Source: JANXQG01 sp963709175 (lineage in GTDB: Bacteria > Planctomycetota > Planctomycetia > Pirellulales > Thermoguttaceae). From it: a stretch of DNA of 64,000 nt. The position numbers were made by a program, and so were the translations under genes. Location of the stretch: contig CAVPVK010000007.1 in the NCBI GenBank assembly GCA_963709175.1, positions 2,294,001 to 2,358,000 on the forward strand, given 5' to 3'. The notes under the pieces were generated by a model. It was given only the letters and a program-made list of their open reading frames with translations, searched no databases and had not been told where the DNA came from. Positions 16,516-24,891 of this stretch are shown here, piece after piece; the stretch's first letter is position 1, and the number at the start of each line of letters is the position of its first letter.

Positions 16516-17865
16516 ATGTTTATGGCATTCTTGCGCACCATCGCCGACCAGCTTGCTCGCGCCTTCGTCGCGGGAGACTTCGATCCGGCCGCATTGATTG
16601 AACGCGGCCAGATTCTCTTGGGCCGGCGCGGAAAGTGGTTGCCGAAGGTCGCTCAAAGCGTGGCGGCAGAATTCGGCGGGCGAAAGCGGCCAACAGTCCG
16701 TGTATTGGCTCGTTTTCTTGGCAATTTGAGACTGCGCACTGCTGAACGACGCGTCGCGGATGGGACGGTTCGGCAATTTAAACTGTCGTTCCGCGGACCG
16801 ATTCACCCATGCTTCATTCCATGTGCTAAACTGGCGGATGCAACGGGGTTGAAAAAGTTGGATACGGTCGCTGACCTTGCCGCCTGGTTGGACCTTACCC
16901 CCCAAGAACTCGATTGGTTCGCTGATCGGCACGCGCTCAACAGTCGCGAGTCTTCGCAATCGCTCCAACACTACTCATATCATTGGCGCAAAAAGCGGGC
17001 GGGAGGAATTCGGTTGGTCGAAGCGCCCAAGTCGCGGCTGAAGAGCCTGCAGCGGCAGATATTGCGCGAACTCCTCGATGGCATTCCCGTTCACGACGCG
17101 TCGCACGGCTTCCGCCGCCATCGTTCGATCGTATCTTGCATGCAGGGCCACCTGGGCCAGGCGGTAGTGCTGCGGATGGATATGGCCGATTTTTTTCCGT
17201 CGATCGCTCAACCTCGAATCGTCGGCCTCTTGATGTGGATCGGCTATCCGGAAGAAGTCGCCAGAACGATCGCAGCCATTTGCACGAACGACACTCCAGC
17301 CCGTGTCCTGGATTCCAATCCCCTGCCGCTTTCCCGCCAACAGCGTCGGCACTGGGAAGAGACTTTTCGACGTCCGCATTTGCCGCAAGGTGCGCCGTCG
17401 TCACCGGCGCTGGCCAATCTCTGCGCCTACCGTCTCGATGCCCGTTTGGCCGGTTTGGCCCGCGCGGCCGGGGCAACCTACACCCGCTATGCCGACGATC
17501 TGATGTTCTCCGGCGGCGTTGTGTTCCGTCGCGGAGTGCGGCGATTCCGCATCTTTGTGCATTCCATCGTTTTGGAGGAAGGATTTCGCGTGCTGGAGCA
17601 GAAAACCCGAATCATGACGCCGGGCGTCCGTCAGCACGCTCTCGGTATCGTGCTCAACCACCATCCCAATATCCCCCGCGACGAATTCGATCGATTGAAG
17701 GCGATTCTCCACAATGCAGCCAGGCACGGAGCGAACTCGCAAAATCGTGCCCAACACCTGGACTTTCGTGCCCATCTCTCAGGAAGGGTCTCACACGTCG
17801 AAACCGTGAATCCGGCCCGTGGCCGAAAACTGCGACTTCTATTCGAACGGATTGATTGGAGTTAG
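16516..17865 (+). CDS. Retron-type reverse transcriptase with N-terminal extension
   Basis: From ATG 16516 the protein is 449 residues. Reverse transcriptase motifs run in order: GGIRLVEAPKSRLKSLQRQI (about 163-182), HGFRRHRSIV, motif A with Asp222 in RMDMADFFPSI, QGAPSSPALAN, and catalytic YADD at 325-328. The retron-specific landmarks are present in altered form: the NAxxH region reads CMQGH (208-212) and the VTG region reads RQHALGIVLN (372-381). Retron enzymes are usually about 320 residues; the first ~120 here are an extra, helical, Arg/Lys-rich domain (LGRRGKWLPKVAQSVAAEF). With the upstream inverted repeat this suggests a retron, a class known to make branched RNA-DNA and often to defend against phage. 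No separate effector gene adjoins; punA lies upstream and ileS downstream. Group II intron maturase domains are absent. Confidence 0.88.
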   Translation: MFMAFLRTIADQLARAFVAGDFDPAALIERGQILLGRRGKWLPKVAQSVAAEFGGRKRPTVRVLARFLGNLRLRTAERRVADGTVRQFKLSFRGPIHPCFIPCAKLADATGLKKLDTVADLAAWLDLTPQELDWFADRHALNSRESSQSLQHYSYHWRKKRAGGIRLVEAPKSRLKSLQRQILRELLDGIPVHDASHGFRRHRSIVSCMQGHLGQAVVLRMDMADFFPSIAQPRIVGLLMWIGYPEEVARTIAAICTNDTPARVLDSNPLPLSRQQRRHWEETFRRPHLPQGAPSSPALANLCAYRLDARLAGLARAAGATYTRYADDLMFSGGVVFRRGVRRFRIFVHSIVLEEGFRVLEQKTRIMTPGVRQHALGIVLNHHPNIPRDEFDRLKAILHNAARHGANSQNRAQHLDFRAHLSGRVSHVETVNPARGRKLRLLFERIDWS

Positions 17866-17971
17866 ATCGATTGGTTGACTGGGATTCTTGCCATCCACCC
17901 GTTGCCTTTTATCGTTACCTTTGTTCTACTACTGGGTTACGTTCGTTTGACGAATCGCCTTAGAGTTGTCC

Positions 17972-20900
17972 ATGTTCGATCCTGTCGCAAGCTCGGTTTC
18001 CCTTCCCCAGCAGGAAGAAAAGACAATCCGGTTCTGGAAAGAGCGGCAAATCTACGAAAAAACGCTGGCTAGCCGGGCCGGCGCACCTTCCTTTGTGTTC
18101 TATGAAGGGCCGCCCACGGCCAATGGCCTGCCGCACCCCGGCCATTGTTTGACCCGGGCGATTAAGGACCTTTTTCCCCGCTATAAGACCATGCGGGGCT
18201 TCTGCTGCCAGCGCAAGGCCGGCTGGGATACCCACGGGCTGCCCGTCGAAGTCGAGGTTTGCAAGGAGCTGGGCATTCATGCCAAGGAGGAAATCGAGGC
18301 GTTCGGCGTCGAGCCATTCATCCACAAGTGCATCGAAAGCGTCTTCCGCTATATGCGGCAATGGGAAGAACTGACGGAACGGCTCGGTTTCTGGATTCGC
18401 CTGGACGAGGCCTATGTGACCTTCCACCAGAGTTACGTGGAGAGCGTGTGGTGGGCCCTGAAGACCTTTTTCGAGCGGGGCCTGCTCTACGAGGGGCACA
18501 AGATCGTCTGGTGGTGGGCACAAGGCGGTACGGCGCTGTCCAGCGGCGAGGTCGGCCAAGGCTATCGCGAAGTGGCCGATCCCAGCGTATTCGTGCGATT
18601 CCCGCTGGTCGATCCGCCGGCGATCCTCCGCGACACGGATCTCTTGGTCTGGACCACCACACCCTGGACGCTGCCGGCCAACCAGTTCGCTGCGGTGAAG
18701 CCGGACCTGGAATATTCGGTCCTGCAATTCGCGGGCGACTCGGGGCATGCGGGGCAACGGGTGGTCGTCGCCTCGGCCCTCGTCGAGCAGGTGACGAAGA
18801 AAGCAGGGCTGGAGACCACGGTTGAAGCGACAATGCCGGGCTACGAGCTTGTCGGCCTACGCTACGTTCCTCCGTTCGATTATTACTTTAGAAACCTGCA
18901 CGACCTGGAAGGGCGATTGAAGGAAGACGGCGACAGCTACGTTTATTGGCGTGTCATCGCAGCCGACTTCGTAACGACGGATACGGGAACCGGAATCGTC
19001 CACCAAGCGCCGGCGTTTGGCGAGGTGGACTTCGATGTGCTAATTAAGGAGCGAGACCGATTTCAAGAGAGGCAGGGTCCTTACCTCTTCAACCCCGTGG
19101 CTCCCGACGGAACGTTCACCGCCGAGGCCCCCGACTTCCAGGGCCGGTGGGTCAAGGACTGCGACCGCGACATTATCCGCAACCTCAAATCCCGCGACCT
19201 GCTCTTCCATCAAGAGCAGTATCTGCACGACTATCCGTTCTGCTGGCGGGCGGAGGAAGATCCACTTATCCAGTACCCGCGGAAGAGTTGGTTTATTCGC
19301 ACGACGAAGTTCCGCGACGAGATGCTGGCGAACAACCACCTCGTCCACTGGCTGCCGGAGCACATCCGCGACGGCCGCTTCGGCAACTTCCTGGAAACGA
19401 ACGTCGATTGGGCCCTTTCGCGGGAACGTTACTGGGGGACGCCGCTGCCGATCTGGGTTTGCGATGACACCGGCTACATGGAGGCCGTCGGCTCCTATGA
19501 AGAGCTGCGGCAAAAACCGGGGGCCGCCGGTTTTGATGTCTGGGAGAATGCCAAGGCCGCCAACCCGGCCCTGGCCGACCACCTGCGGATCCACAAACCC
19601 TATATCGACGCGGTGACCTACGATTCGCCCAAGGCGCCGGGCAAGCGGATGCGCCGCGTGCCCGACGTGATCGACTGCTGGTTCGACAGCGGCGCGATGC
19701 CCTTCGCCCAGTGGGGCTATCCCTACCAGCAAGACTCGGCGGAACGTTTTCAGAAGCAGTTTCCCGCCGACTTCATCAGCGAGGCCATCGACCAGACCCG
19801 CGGCTGGTTCTATAGCCAGTTGGCCATCAGTACGCTGTTGTTTGGGAAACAGCCGGAAACGGGAGCAGACGAGAAGAGAGAGGGGAAAGGGGAGAGGGGA
19901 GAGAAGCAGCCATTCTTTGCCTACCCGCATCCGTTCCGCAACTGTATCGTGCTGGGCCTGATGCTTGGCGAAGACGGCCAGAAGATGTCGAAGAGCAAGC
20001 GGAACTACCGCGAGCCGCGCGAGATCTTCGACCGCTACGGCGCCGACGCCCTGCGCTGGTACTTTTTTTCCAATCAGCCGCCATGGACCTCGATTCGCTA
20101 TAGCGAACAGGCCATCAAGGAGACCATGCCGGAGTTCCTCCTGCGGCTTTGGAACGTCTACAGCTTTTTCGTGATTTATGCCAACATCGACGGATTTGAC
20201 CCGGCCGCAGAAGTCAGTGGCGACGCCAGCCAGCTCACGCCGGATGTCTTGGCCACGGCCGCCAGCTACCGCCCGCCGCAGGAGCGGAGTGAATTGGACC
20301 GCTGGGTTCTCAGTGAACTGAATCGCACGGCCGCGGCGGTTGTCGAGCGCATGGACCAATACGACAACTTCAATGCCTGCGGACGGCTAATTGAGTTCAT
20401 CGACGCCCTGAGCAACTGGTACGTCCGCCGCAGCCGCGATCGCTTTTGGAGCAGTGAACACAATGCCGACAAGCGCGATGCCTATTGGACGCTCTACGAA
20501 TGCCTCTTGACGACGGCCAAGTTGATCGCGCCCATGACGCCGTTCCTGGCCGAGGAGCTCTGGCAGAATCTGGCCGTGGCCGTCTTCCGTGGTGCGGGCG
20601 TCTCGCCTGCCGCGCCCGTCGAAAGCATCCACCTCTGCGACTATCCGACGGGCGATGCCTCCTTGATCGACGAGGCCCTCTCGGTCCAAATGGGCTTGGT
20701 GCGGGAAATTGTCTCGCTGGGCCTTTCCGCTCGCATCGGCGCCAAGCTCAAGGTGCGCCAACCGCTGGCCAAAGTGGAGGTCGTCCTGGCCGACCGCACG
20801 CACTTGGCTTGGCTGGAAGCGCACGCCGAACTGATTCGCGGCGAACTGAACGTGAAGACAGTCGAATTCGTTGACCGGGCCGACCACTACATCAACTACA

Positions 20901-21442
20901 CCGTGCTGCCCGACCTGAAGCGGCTAGGCCCGCGGCTGGGCAAGCGATTGCCGGCCGTGAAGAAGTCGCTGGGTGCGGCCGACGCGGCCGCGCTGTTGGC
21001 CGAACTGAAAAGCCAGGGCCGAGTCACTTTGTCGTTGCCGGACGGACCGGTCGTGCTCGACTCGGACGACATCCAGGTTCGGCTCCAGGCCAAAGAAGGC
21101 TGGGCGGCCGCCCAAGGCAAGGCCTGTGTAGTCGTGCTTTCCACGGAATTGACCGAGGACCTGATTCGCGAAGGAATCGCGCGTGAGTTTGCCCGCACGG
21201 TCAATGATCTCCGCAAGACCATGAACTGCCGGTTCACCGACCGCGTCGAGATGGCGATCGTCACCGACAGTGTGGAATTGCAGGCAGCGATCGAGCAGTT
21301 CCGCGAGTACATTATGACCGAGACGCTGGCGGTGTCGATCTCCTTCGCGCCGCTGGCAGGCATCGAGCCGGTGGAAATCGAAGTCGGCGAGTACCGGGCC
21401 CAACTCTATCTTCGAGTCGTGACGGCGCAAGAGATGTCCTGA
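17972..21442 (+). CDS. ileS: Isoleucyl-tRNA synthetase (long type)
   Basis: The 1156-residue enzyme has the class I signatures PHPGH near residue 57 and KMSKSKRNY at about 670, the editing (CP1) domain between them (VWTTTPWTLPANQ), and a long C-terminal anticodon region. Length and signatures match the eukaryote-like IleRS2 form, which in known cases resists pseudomonic acid; it lacks the Cys-rich zinc-finger tail of the short form. It charges tRNA-Ile. Two low-complexity insertions break the conserved sequence, a purine-rich stretch at 19865-19910 and a palindrome-derived GAGVSPAAP segment at about 20585-20625. ATG 17972 is chosen because it starts the family N-terminus FDPVASSVSLPQQEEKTI. 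It is monocistronic as far as can be seen. Confidence 0.95.
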   Translation: MFDPVASSVSLPQQEEKTIRFWKERQIYEKTLASRAGAPSFVFYEGPPTANGLPHPGHCLTRAIKDLFPRYKTMRGFCCQRKAGWDTHGLPVEVEVCKELGIHAKEEIEAFGVEPFIHKCIESVFRYMRQWEELTERLGFWIRLDEAYVTFHQSYVESVWWALKTFFERGLLYEGHKIVWWWAQGGTALSSGEVGQGYREVADPSVFVRFPLVDPPAILRDTDLLVWTTTPWTLPANQFAAVKPDLEYSVLQFAGDSGHAGQRVVVASALVEQVTKKAGLETTVEATMPGYELVGLRYVPPFDYYFRNLHDLEGRLKEDGDSYVYWRVIAADFVTTDTGTGIVHQAPAFGEVDFDVLIKERDRFQERQGPYLFNPVAPDGTFTAEAPDFQGRWVKDCDRDIIRNLKSRDLLFHQEQYLHDYPFCWRAEEDPLIQYPRKSWFIRTTKFRDEMLANNHLVHWLPEHIRDGRFGNFLETNVDWALSRERYWGTPLPIWVCDDTGYMEAVGSYEELRQKPGAAGFDVWENAKAANPALADHLRIHKPYIDAVTYDSPKAPGKRMRRVPDVIDCWFDSGAMPFAQWGYPYQQDSAERFQKQFPADFISEAIDQTRGWFYSQLAISTLLFGKQPETGADEKREGKGERGEKQPFFAYPHPFRNCIVLGLMLGEDGQKMSKSKRNYREPREIFDRYGADALRWYFFSNQPPWTSIRYSEQAIKETMPEFLLRLWNVYSFFVIYANIDGFDPAAEVSGDASQLTPDVLATAASYRPPQERSELDRWVLSELNRTAAAVVERMDQYDNFNACGRLIEFIDALSNWYVRRSRDRFWSSEHNADKRDAYWTLYECLLTTAKLIAPMTPFLAEELWQNLAVAVFRGAGVSPAAPVESIHLCDYPTGDASLIDEALSVQMGLVREIVSLGLSARIGAKLKVRQPLAKVEVVLADRTHLAWLEAHAELIRGELNVKTVEFVDRADHYINYTVLPDLKRLGPRLGKRLPAVKKSLGAADAAALLAELKSQGRVTLSLPDGPVVLDSDDIQVRLQAKEGWAAAQGKACVVVLSTELTEDLIREGIAREFARTVNDLRKTMNCRFTDRVEMAIVTDSVELQAAIEQFREYIMTETLAVSISFAPLAGIEPVEIEVGEYRAQLYLRVVTAQEMS
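19865..19910 (+). repeat. Purine-rich insertion inside ileS
   Basis: About 45 bases of G and A (agaggggaaaggggagag and similar) encode a charged run of Glu, Lys, Gly and Arg between the conserved LLFGKQP and the FAYPHPFRNCIVLG segment. It keeps the frame and lies before the KMSKS loop. Confidence 0.7.
20585..20625 (+). repeat. In-frame REP-like insertion in ileS
   Basis: The bases gtggtgcgggcgtctcgcct encode RGAGVSP. I recall this peptide as a common scar of a dispersed palindrome in planctomycete genomes. It lies between LWQNLAVAVF and IHLCDYP of the anticodon domain. Confidence 0.5.
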
Positions 21443-21619
21443 GAGAAGGACGGATGACAAAAACATGTTTGGCAGAAAAACAATCTGCGGTGCGGCATGA
21501 TCTCCGATGGTATGGTAGGGATTATTTTTCCGCCAAATATCTCTGTCAGCGAGTTTTTCTTTGGAACTTAGCATTTTGAATTTGTTTCGGATTTCGATTT
21601 CGTGCTTTCCTCGTCTCCC

Positions 21620-22273
21620 ATGTCCACTCTTGCCACTCCTTTCCGCATCGCCGTGCTCATCTCCGGCGGCGGCACGACGTTGAAGAACCTGATCGAGCGG
21701 ATCCGCGACCGGCGACTCCGCGTTGAGATTGCGCTCGTCGTGTCCAGCAGTCCCGATGCCCGAGGGCTGCAATTTGCCCGCGACGCGGAGATCCCCACGG
21801 CGGTCGTGCACTCGAAGTGCTTTGCTTCCCAGGAGGAGTTCAGCGGAGCCATTCTCAATGCCTGCCGAGGAGCCCGCGCTGACCTGGTGGTCATGGCCGG
21901 TTTTCTCAAGCGAGTGACAATCGCTGAGGATTTCGCTAACCGCGTGACGAACATCCATCCCGGCCTGATACCGGCCTTCTGTGGCCACGGCTTCTACGGT
22001 CATCGCGTGCACCAGGCGGTCCTAGACTACGGGGCAAAAATCAGCGGTTGCACGGTCCACTTCGCGGATAACCAATACGACCATGGGCCCGTGATCCTGC
22101 AACGCGCCGTCCCTGTTCTGGACGACGACACTGCCGAGACCCTGGCCGCACGGGTCTTCGAAGCCGAGTGCGAGGCATATCCCGAGGCCATCCAACTCAT
22201 TGCCGAGGGCCGGGTCGCCATCGAGGGGCGGAAGGTCCGCATTCGTGGTATCCCGCCTCCCGTTCGTTCGTAG
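21620..22273 (+). CDS. purN: Phosphoribosylglycinamide formyltransferase
   Basis: From ATG 21620 the 217-residue protein starts with the GAR-binding loop ISGGGTTLKNLIE and has the catalytic set Asn/His in VTNIHPGLIPAF and Asp in DHGPVILQ. It transfers a formyl group from 10-formyltetrahydrofolate to glycinamide ribonucleotide, the third step of purine synthesis. A GTG at 21602 would add six residues; the ATG fits the family better. Gap of 177 bases from ileS without recognisable sites. Confidence 0.93.
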   Translation: MSTLATPFRIAVLISGGGTTLKNLIERIRDRRLRVEIALVVSSSPDARGLQFARDAEIPTAVVHSKCFASQEEFSGAILNACRGARADLVVMAGFLKRVTIAEDFANRVTNIHPGLIPAFCGHGFYGHRVHQAVLDYGAKISGCTVHFADNQYDHGPVILQRAVPVLDDDTAETLAARVFEAECEAYPEAIQLIAEGRVAIEGRKVRIRGIPPPVRS

Positions 22274-22311
22274 CCTCACCAAAAATGTTCCAACACGTTC
22301 GGAGAACGCAT

Positions 22312-23580
22312 ATGACGGGCAATCATGATCACCGGGCTTTCGGTCCGCAGGTCAAGGTCTCGCGGCGGGGATTCCTGGCAGCTACGACGCTCGCCGCCGC
22401 GGGGGCCGCTTTGCCGGCTACGGCGCAGGGGCCGGAGCCGCCCGCCGACCGCCCGGTACTGGCTTACGTGGGATCGTACAGTTCTCCCCAAGGTCCGGAA
22501 GGCAGCAAGGGAAACGGGCAAGGCATCTACCTCGTGGAAATGAACCCTGCCAGCGGGGCCTTGATCCAACGGGCGGTATTCGCCAATGGCGATAACCCGT
22601 CATGGCTGGCGCTTGGTCCGGGGCAGAGTCATCTTTATGCCGCCAACGAAATCGCGAACTATAAGGGCGGCAAATCAGGGTCCGTCAGCGCGTATGCAAT
22701 CGACCGGGCCAATGGGCATCTCACCCTCATCAATACGGTCAGTTCCCAAGGAGCGGGTCCGGCGCATCTCAGTGTTCACCCCGCAGGGCGGCACGTGCTG
22801 GTCGCCAACTACGCTGGCGGAACCGTGGCGGTGTTGCCGTTACGAGTCGACGGCGGGCTCGGTCCGGCGACCGACGTCAAAGCCGTCCGCGTGGCCACGG
22901 GCCCGACTCGCGCCACCAGCGCGCCCGCTGGGAGCTTTGCCATCAGCGGACATGAACGCCCCCACGCGCACATGATCCAGGCGGATCCGAGTGGACGGCA
23001 TGTTATGGCGAGCGACCTCGGGCAAGACGTGATTTTCACGTGGGCGTTCGATGTCCAGCGGGGTCGGCTCATGGATCAGAATCCGCCCTTCGTGGCCCTG
23101 CCGCCCGGCGATGGTCCGCGGCATTTCACTTTCGATCCCACCGGACGCTGGTTCTATTCCTTGCAGGAAGAGGCCTCGACCGTAGCCGTTTTCGCCTACG
23201 ACTCCCGGCACGGGCTGTTGACCGCGAAACAAACGCTATCCACTCTGCCCAAGGGGTTCGCCGGCACCGATTTCACTTCTGAAATCGCCGTCGCCCCCGA
23301 CGGCAAGTTCGTTTATGTCGCGAACCGTTTGCACGATAGCATCGCCTGGTTCTCGGTCGCCGAGTCGGGTGTCCTCGCTTTGGCTGGCGAGGAATGGACC
23401 CGCGGCGATTATCCGCGGAGCTTCAGTATCGATCCCAGCGGTCGCTTTCTCTTCTCCTGCAATCAAAGGAGCGACGCTATCGCCGCGTTCCGCCGCGACA
23501 AACAAACTGGCGGGCTGGCCTTCACGGGTCAATACTTGCCGATCGGCACGCCCGCCATGATGGTCTTTCTTGAACGATAG
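22312..23580 (+). CDS. Lactonase family protein (7-bladed propeller), Tat-exported
   Basis: ATG 22312 follows ggag and starts a 422-residue protein with a twin-arginine signal (SRRGFLAATTLAAAGAALPATA). The mature part shows the repeated blades of the PF10282 lactonase family: YVGSYSSPQ, LYAANEIANYKG, HLSVHPAGRHVLVANYAGG and later DGKFVYVANRLHDSI. The family includes 6-phosphogluconolactonase Pgl and carboxymuconate lactonases; exported members in planctomycetes probably act on a sugar lactone outside the cytoplasm rather than in the pentose phosphate path. The signal peptide was chosen over longer in-frame starts that overlap purN. Confidence 0.85.
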   Translation: MTGNHDHRAFGPQVKVSRRGFLAATTLAAAGAALPATAQGPEPPADRPVLAYVGSYSSPQGPEGSKGNGQGIYLVEMNPASGALIQRAVFANGDNPSWLALGPGQSHLYAANEIANYKGGKSGSVSAYAIDRANGHLTLINTVSSQGAGPAHLSVHPAGRHVLVANYAGGTVAVLPLRVDGGLGPATDVKAVRVATGPTRATSAPAGSFAISGHERPHAHMIQADPSGRHVMASDLGQDVIFTWAFDVQRGRLMDQNPPFVALPPGDGPRHFTFDPTGRWFYSLQEEASTVAVFAYDSRHGLLTAKQTLSTLPKGFAGTDFTSEIAVAPDGKFVYVANRLHDSIAWFSVAESGVLALAGEEWTRGDYPRSFSIDPSGRFLFSCNQRSDAIAAFRRDKQTGGLAFTGQYLPIGTPAMMVFLER

Positions 23581-23641
23581 GACCGAGCGCAATTTCCGCC
23601 GACAACTAGCTTGCCTCTGCGCCTTGCGCTTTCGCAAACCG

Positions 23642-24885
23642 TCACGGTTGAATTGGTATCTCGGCCGGCACCGGCCGATGTTGCTTCAGCAGCCGTCCAC
23701 CCGTGCCCACCAGGCGGAGGTACCAGTCGCTTGGCAGGCCGTCATAGCCGATAAAGTGACCCTGAATTGGCGGCGCGCTAGTGATCTTGAAAATCGCGGT
23801 ACCCTCGTCGATCTCGTCGAACATGGCAACATAAACCGTGTCGACGCCAAGCCTTGACAATTCGTGAAACTGCTCCCACAGGAATTCCCCGCGCCGGCGA
23901 GGAATGTTCGACGACCCCGGTGGCAGCCTGCACAGGTTGTCCCAACTGAAGCCGGCATAAACAACCGGCAGCCAGAATACGCCCTTATTCTCGCACGCCC
24001 GCTTATCCTCCGCCCAGTAATGCGTGGCTGCGTTTTTGCGCCTGCGGAATTAATGCTATAGTTGCCCACGTTCCAGGGCGAATAGGCGCCGAACTTGAAG
24101 CAATGATCCCGCCAGGCCGGATCCGGACAATTCCGCCAGTTCCAATCGCCGCCGCCCGCAAGGAACGCGCGATAGGGACCCGGTTGCTGGAAAAAGGCGA
24201 TCAACCTTTCCGCCAGTTCCGGTGTCATGGCGTTGTGTTTGTTCTGGCGGTAGAAACCCCAGATCTGCACGACGGGCAGTCCGCCTTCATGCAGATAGTG
24301 CGGACCGCCAATAAGCTTCGCGTCCATCAGCCGCTTCCACTCGGCAGTCAGAACATCGTAGATCCGATCGACGGGCATCCCCGCGATGTCGAACGACAGG
24401 GCCCAAACGCGGCCGGTCTTCCTGGCGGCCTCCGCCCCGTATGCGAGCACACGACGTCGCGATATATAACGCTTCTCCCCGGGACCGCCGGGCAGGTCCA
24501 CGAGGAAGTGCTGGATCCATGCCCCATCAATGCCGTAATCCCGCATCCACTGGAAATGCCGCAACACTGTCGCCGCGTTATCGGAACTGAATAACTCCCC
24601 CTGCGGCCCGTCGGCCAATTGGAAACCGGGTGCGGCGAATCGCTCGCCTTTACTGTATTCGCGCATGTCCGGCCACATTTCAAAAGTCAGGGTCCGCGGT
24701 GAAATCCGCTGCGCGTTGCGACTGTAATGGATCCATCCCATGCCGCAGGCATCGCCCGGACAGCGAAACCAGCCCTGGTAGCCGCACATGACCTTGCCGC
24801 GCAACGAATCCGGGTTCACAAGCGGCGGCACGGCGCCGGCCGTTTGAACCAACACCACCGCGAAAACGTTGACTAGCGGTCTCAT
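23642..24885 (-). CDS. Secreted GH71/GH99-like glycosidase, one frameshift
   Basis: The protein starts with a signal peptide (MRPLVNVFAVVLVQTAGAV) and reads GYQGWFRCPGDACGMGWIHYS, DNAATVLRHFQWMRDYGIDGA and LPVVQIWGF, a pattern of the GH71/GH99-like family whose members cleave mannans or related glycans. At about 24048-24055 the frame shifts by one base; the continuing frame reads NAATHYWAEDKRACENKG and ends SRLGVDTVYVAMFDEIDEG and a C-terminal domain. Merged length is about 414 residues. It lies 6 bases after the next upstream gene on the same strand, so the two are one operon for secreted glycan breakdown. Substrate not determinable. Confidence 0.65.
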
Positions 24886-24891
24886 GAATCT

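Noticed and set aside
17875..18072. Small open frame between the reverse transcriptase and ileS as retron effector
   Set aside because: It overlaps the ileS start by 100 bases in another frame and has no domain or ribosome-binding site.
19040..20359. Long open frame on the - strand inside ileS
   Set aside because: A shadow of the high-GC synthetase gene; no motif and no ribosome-binding site.
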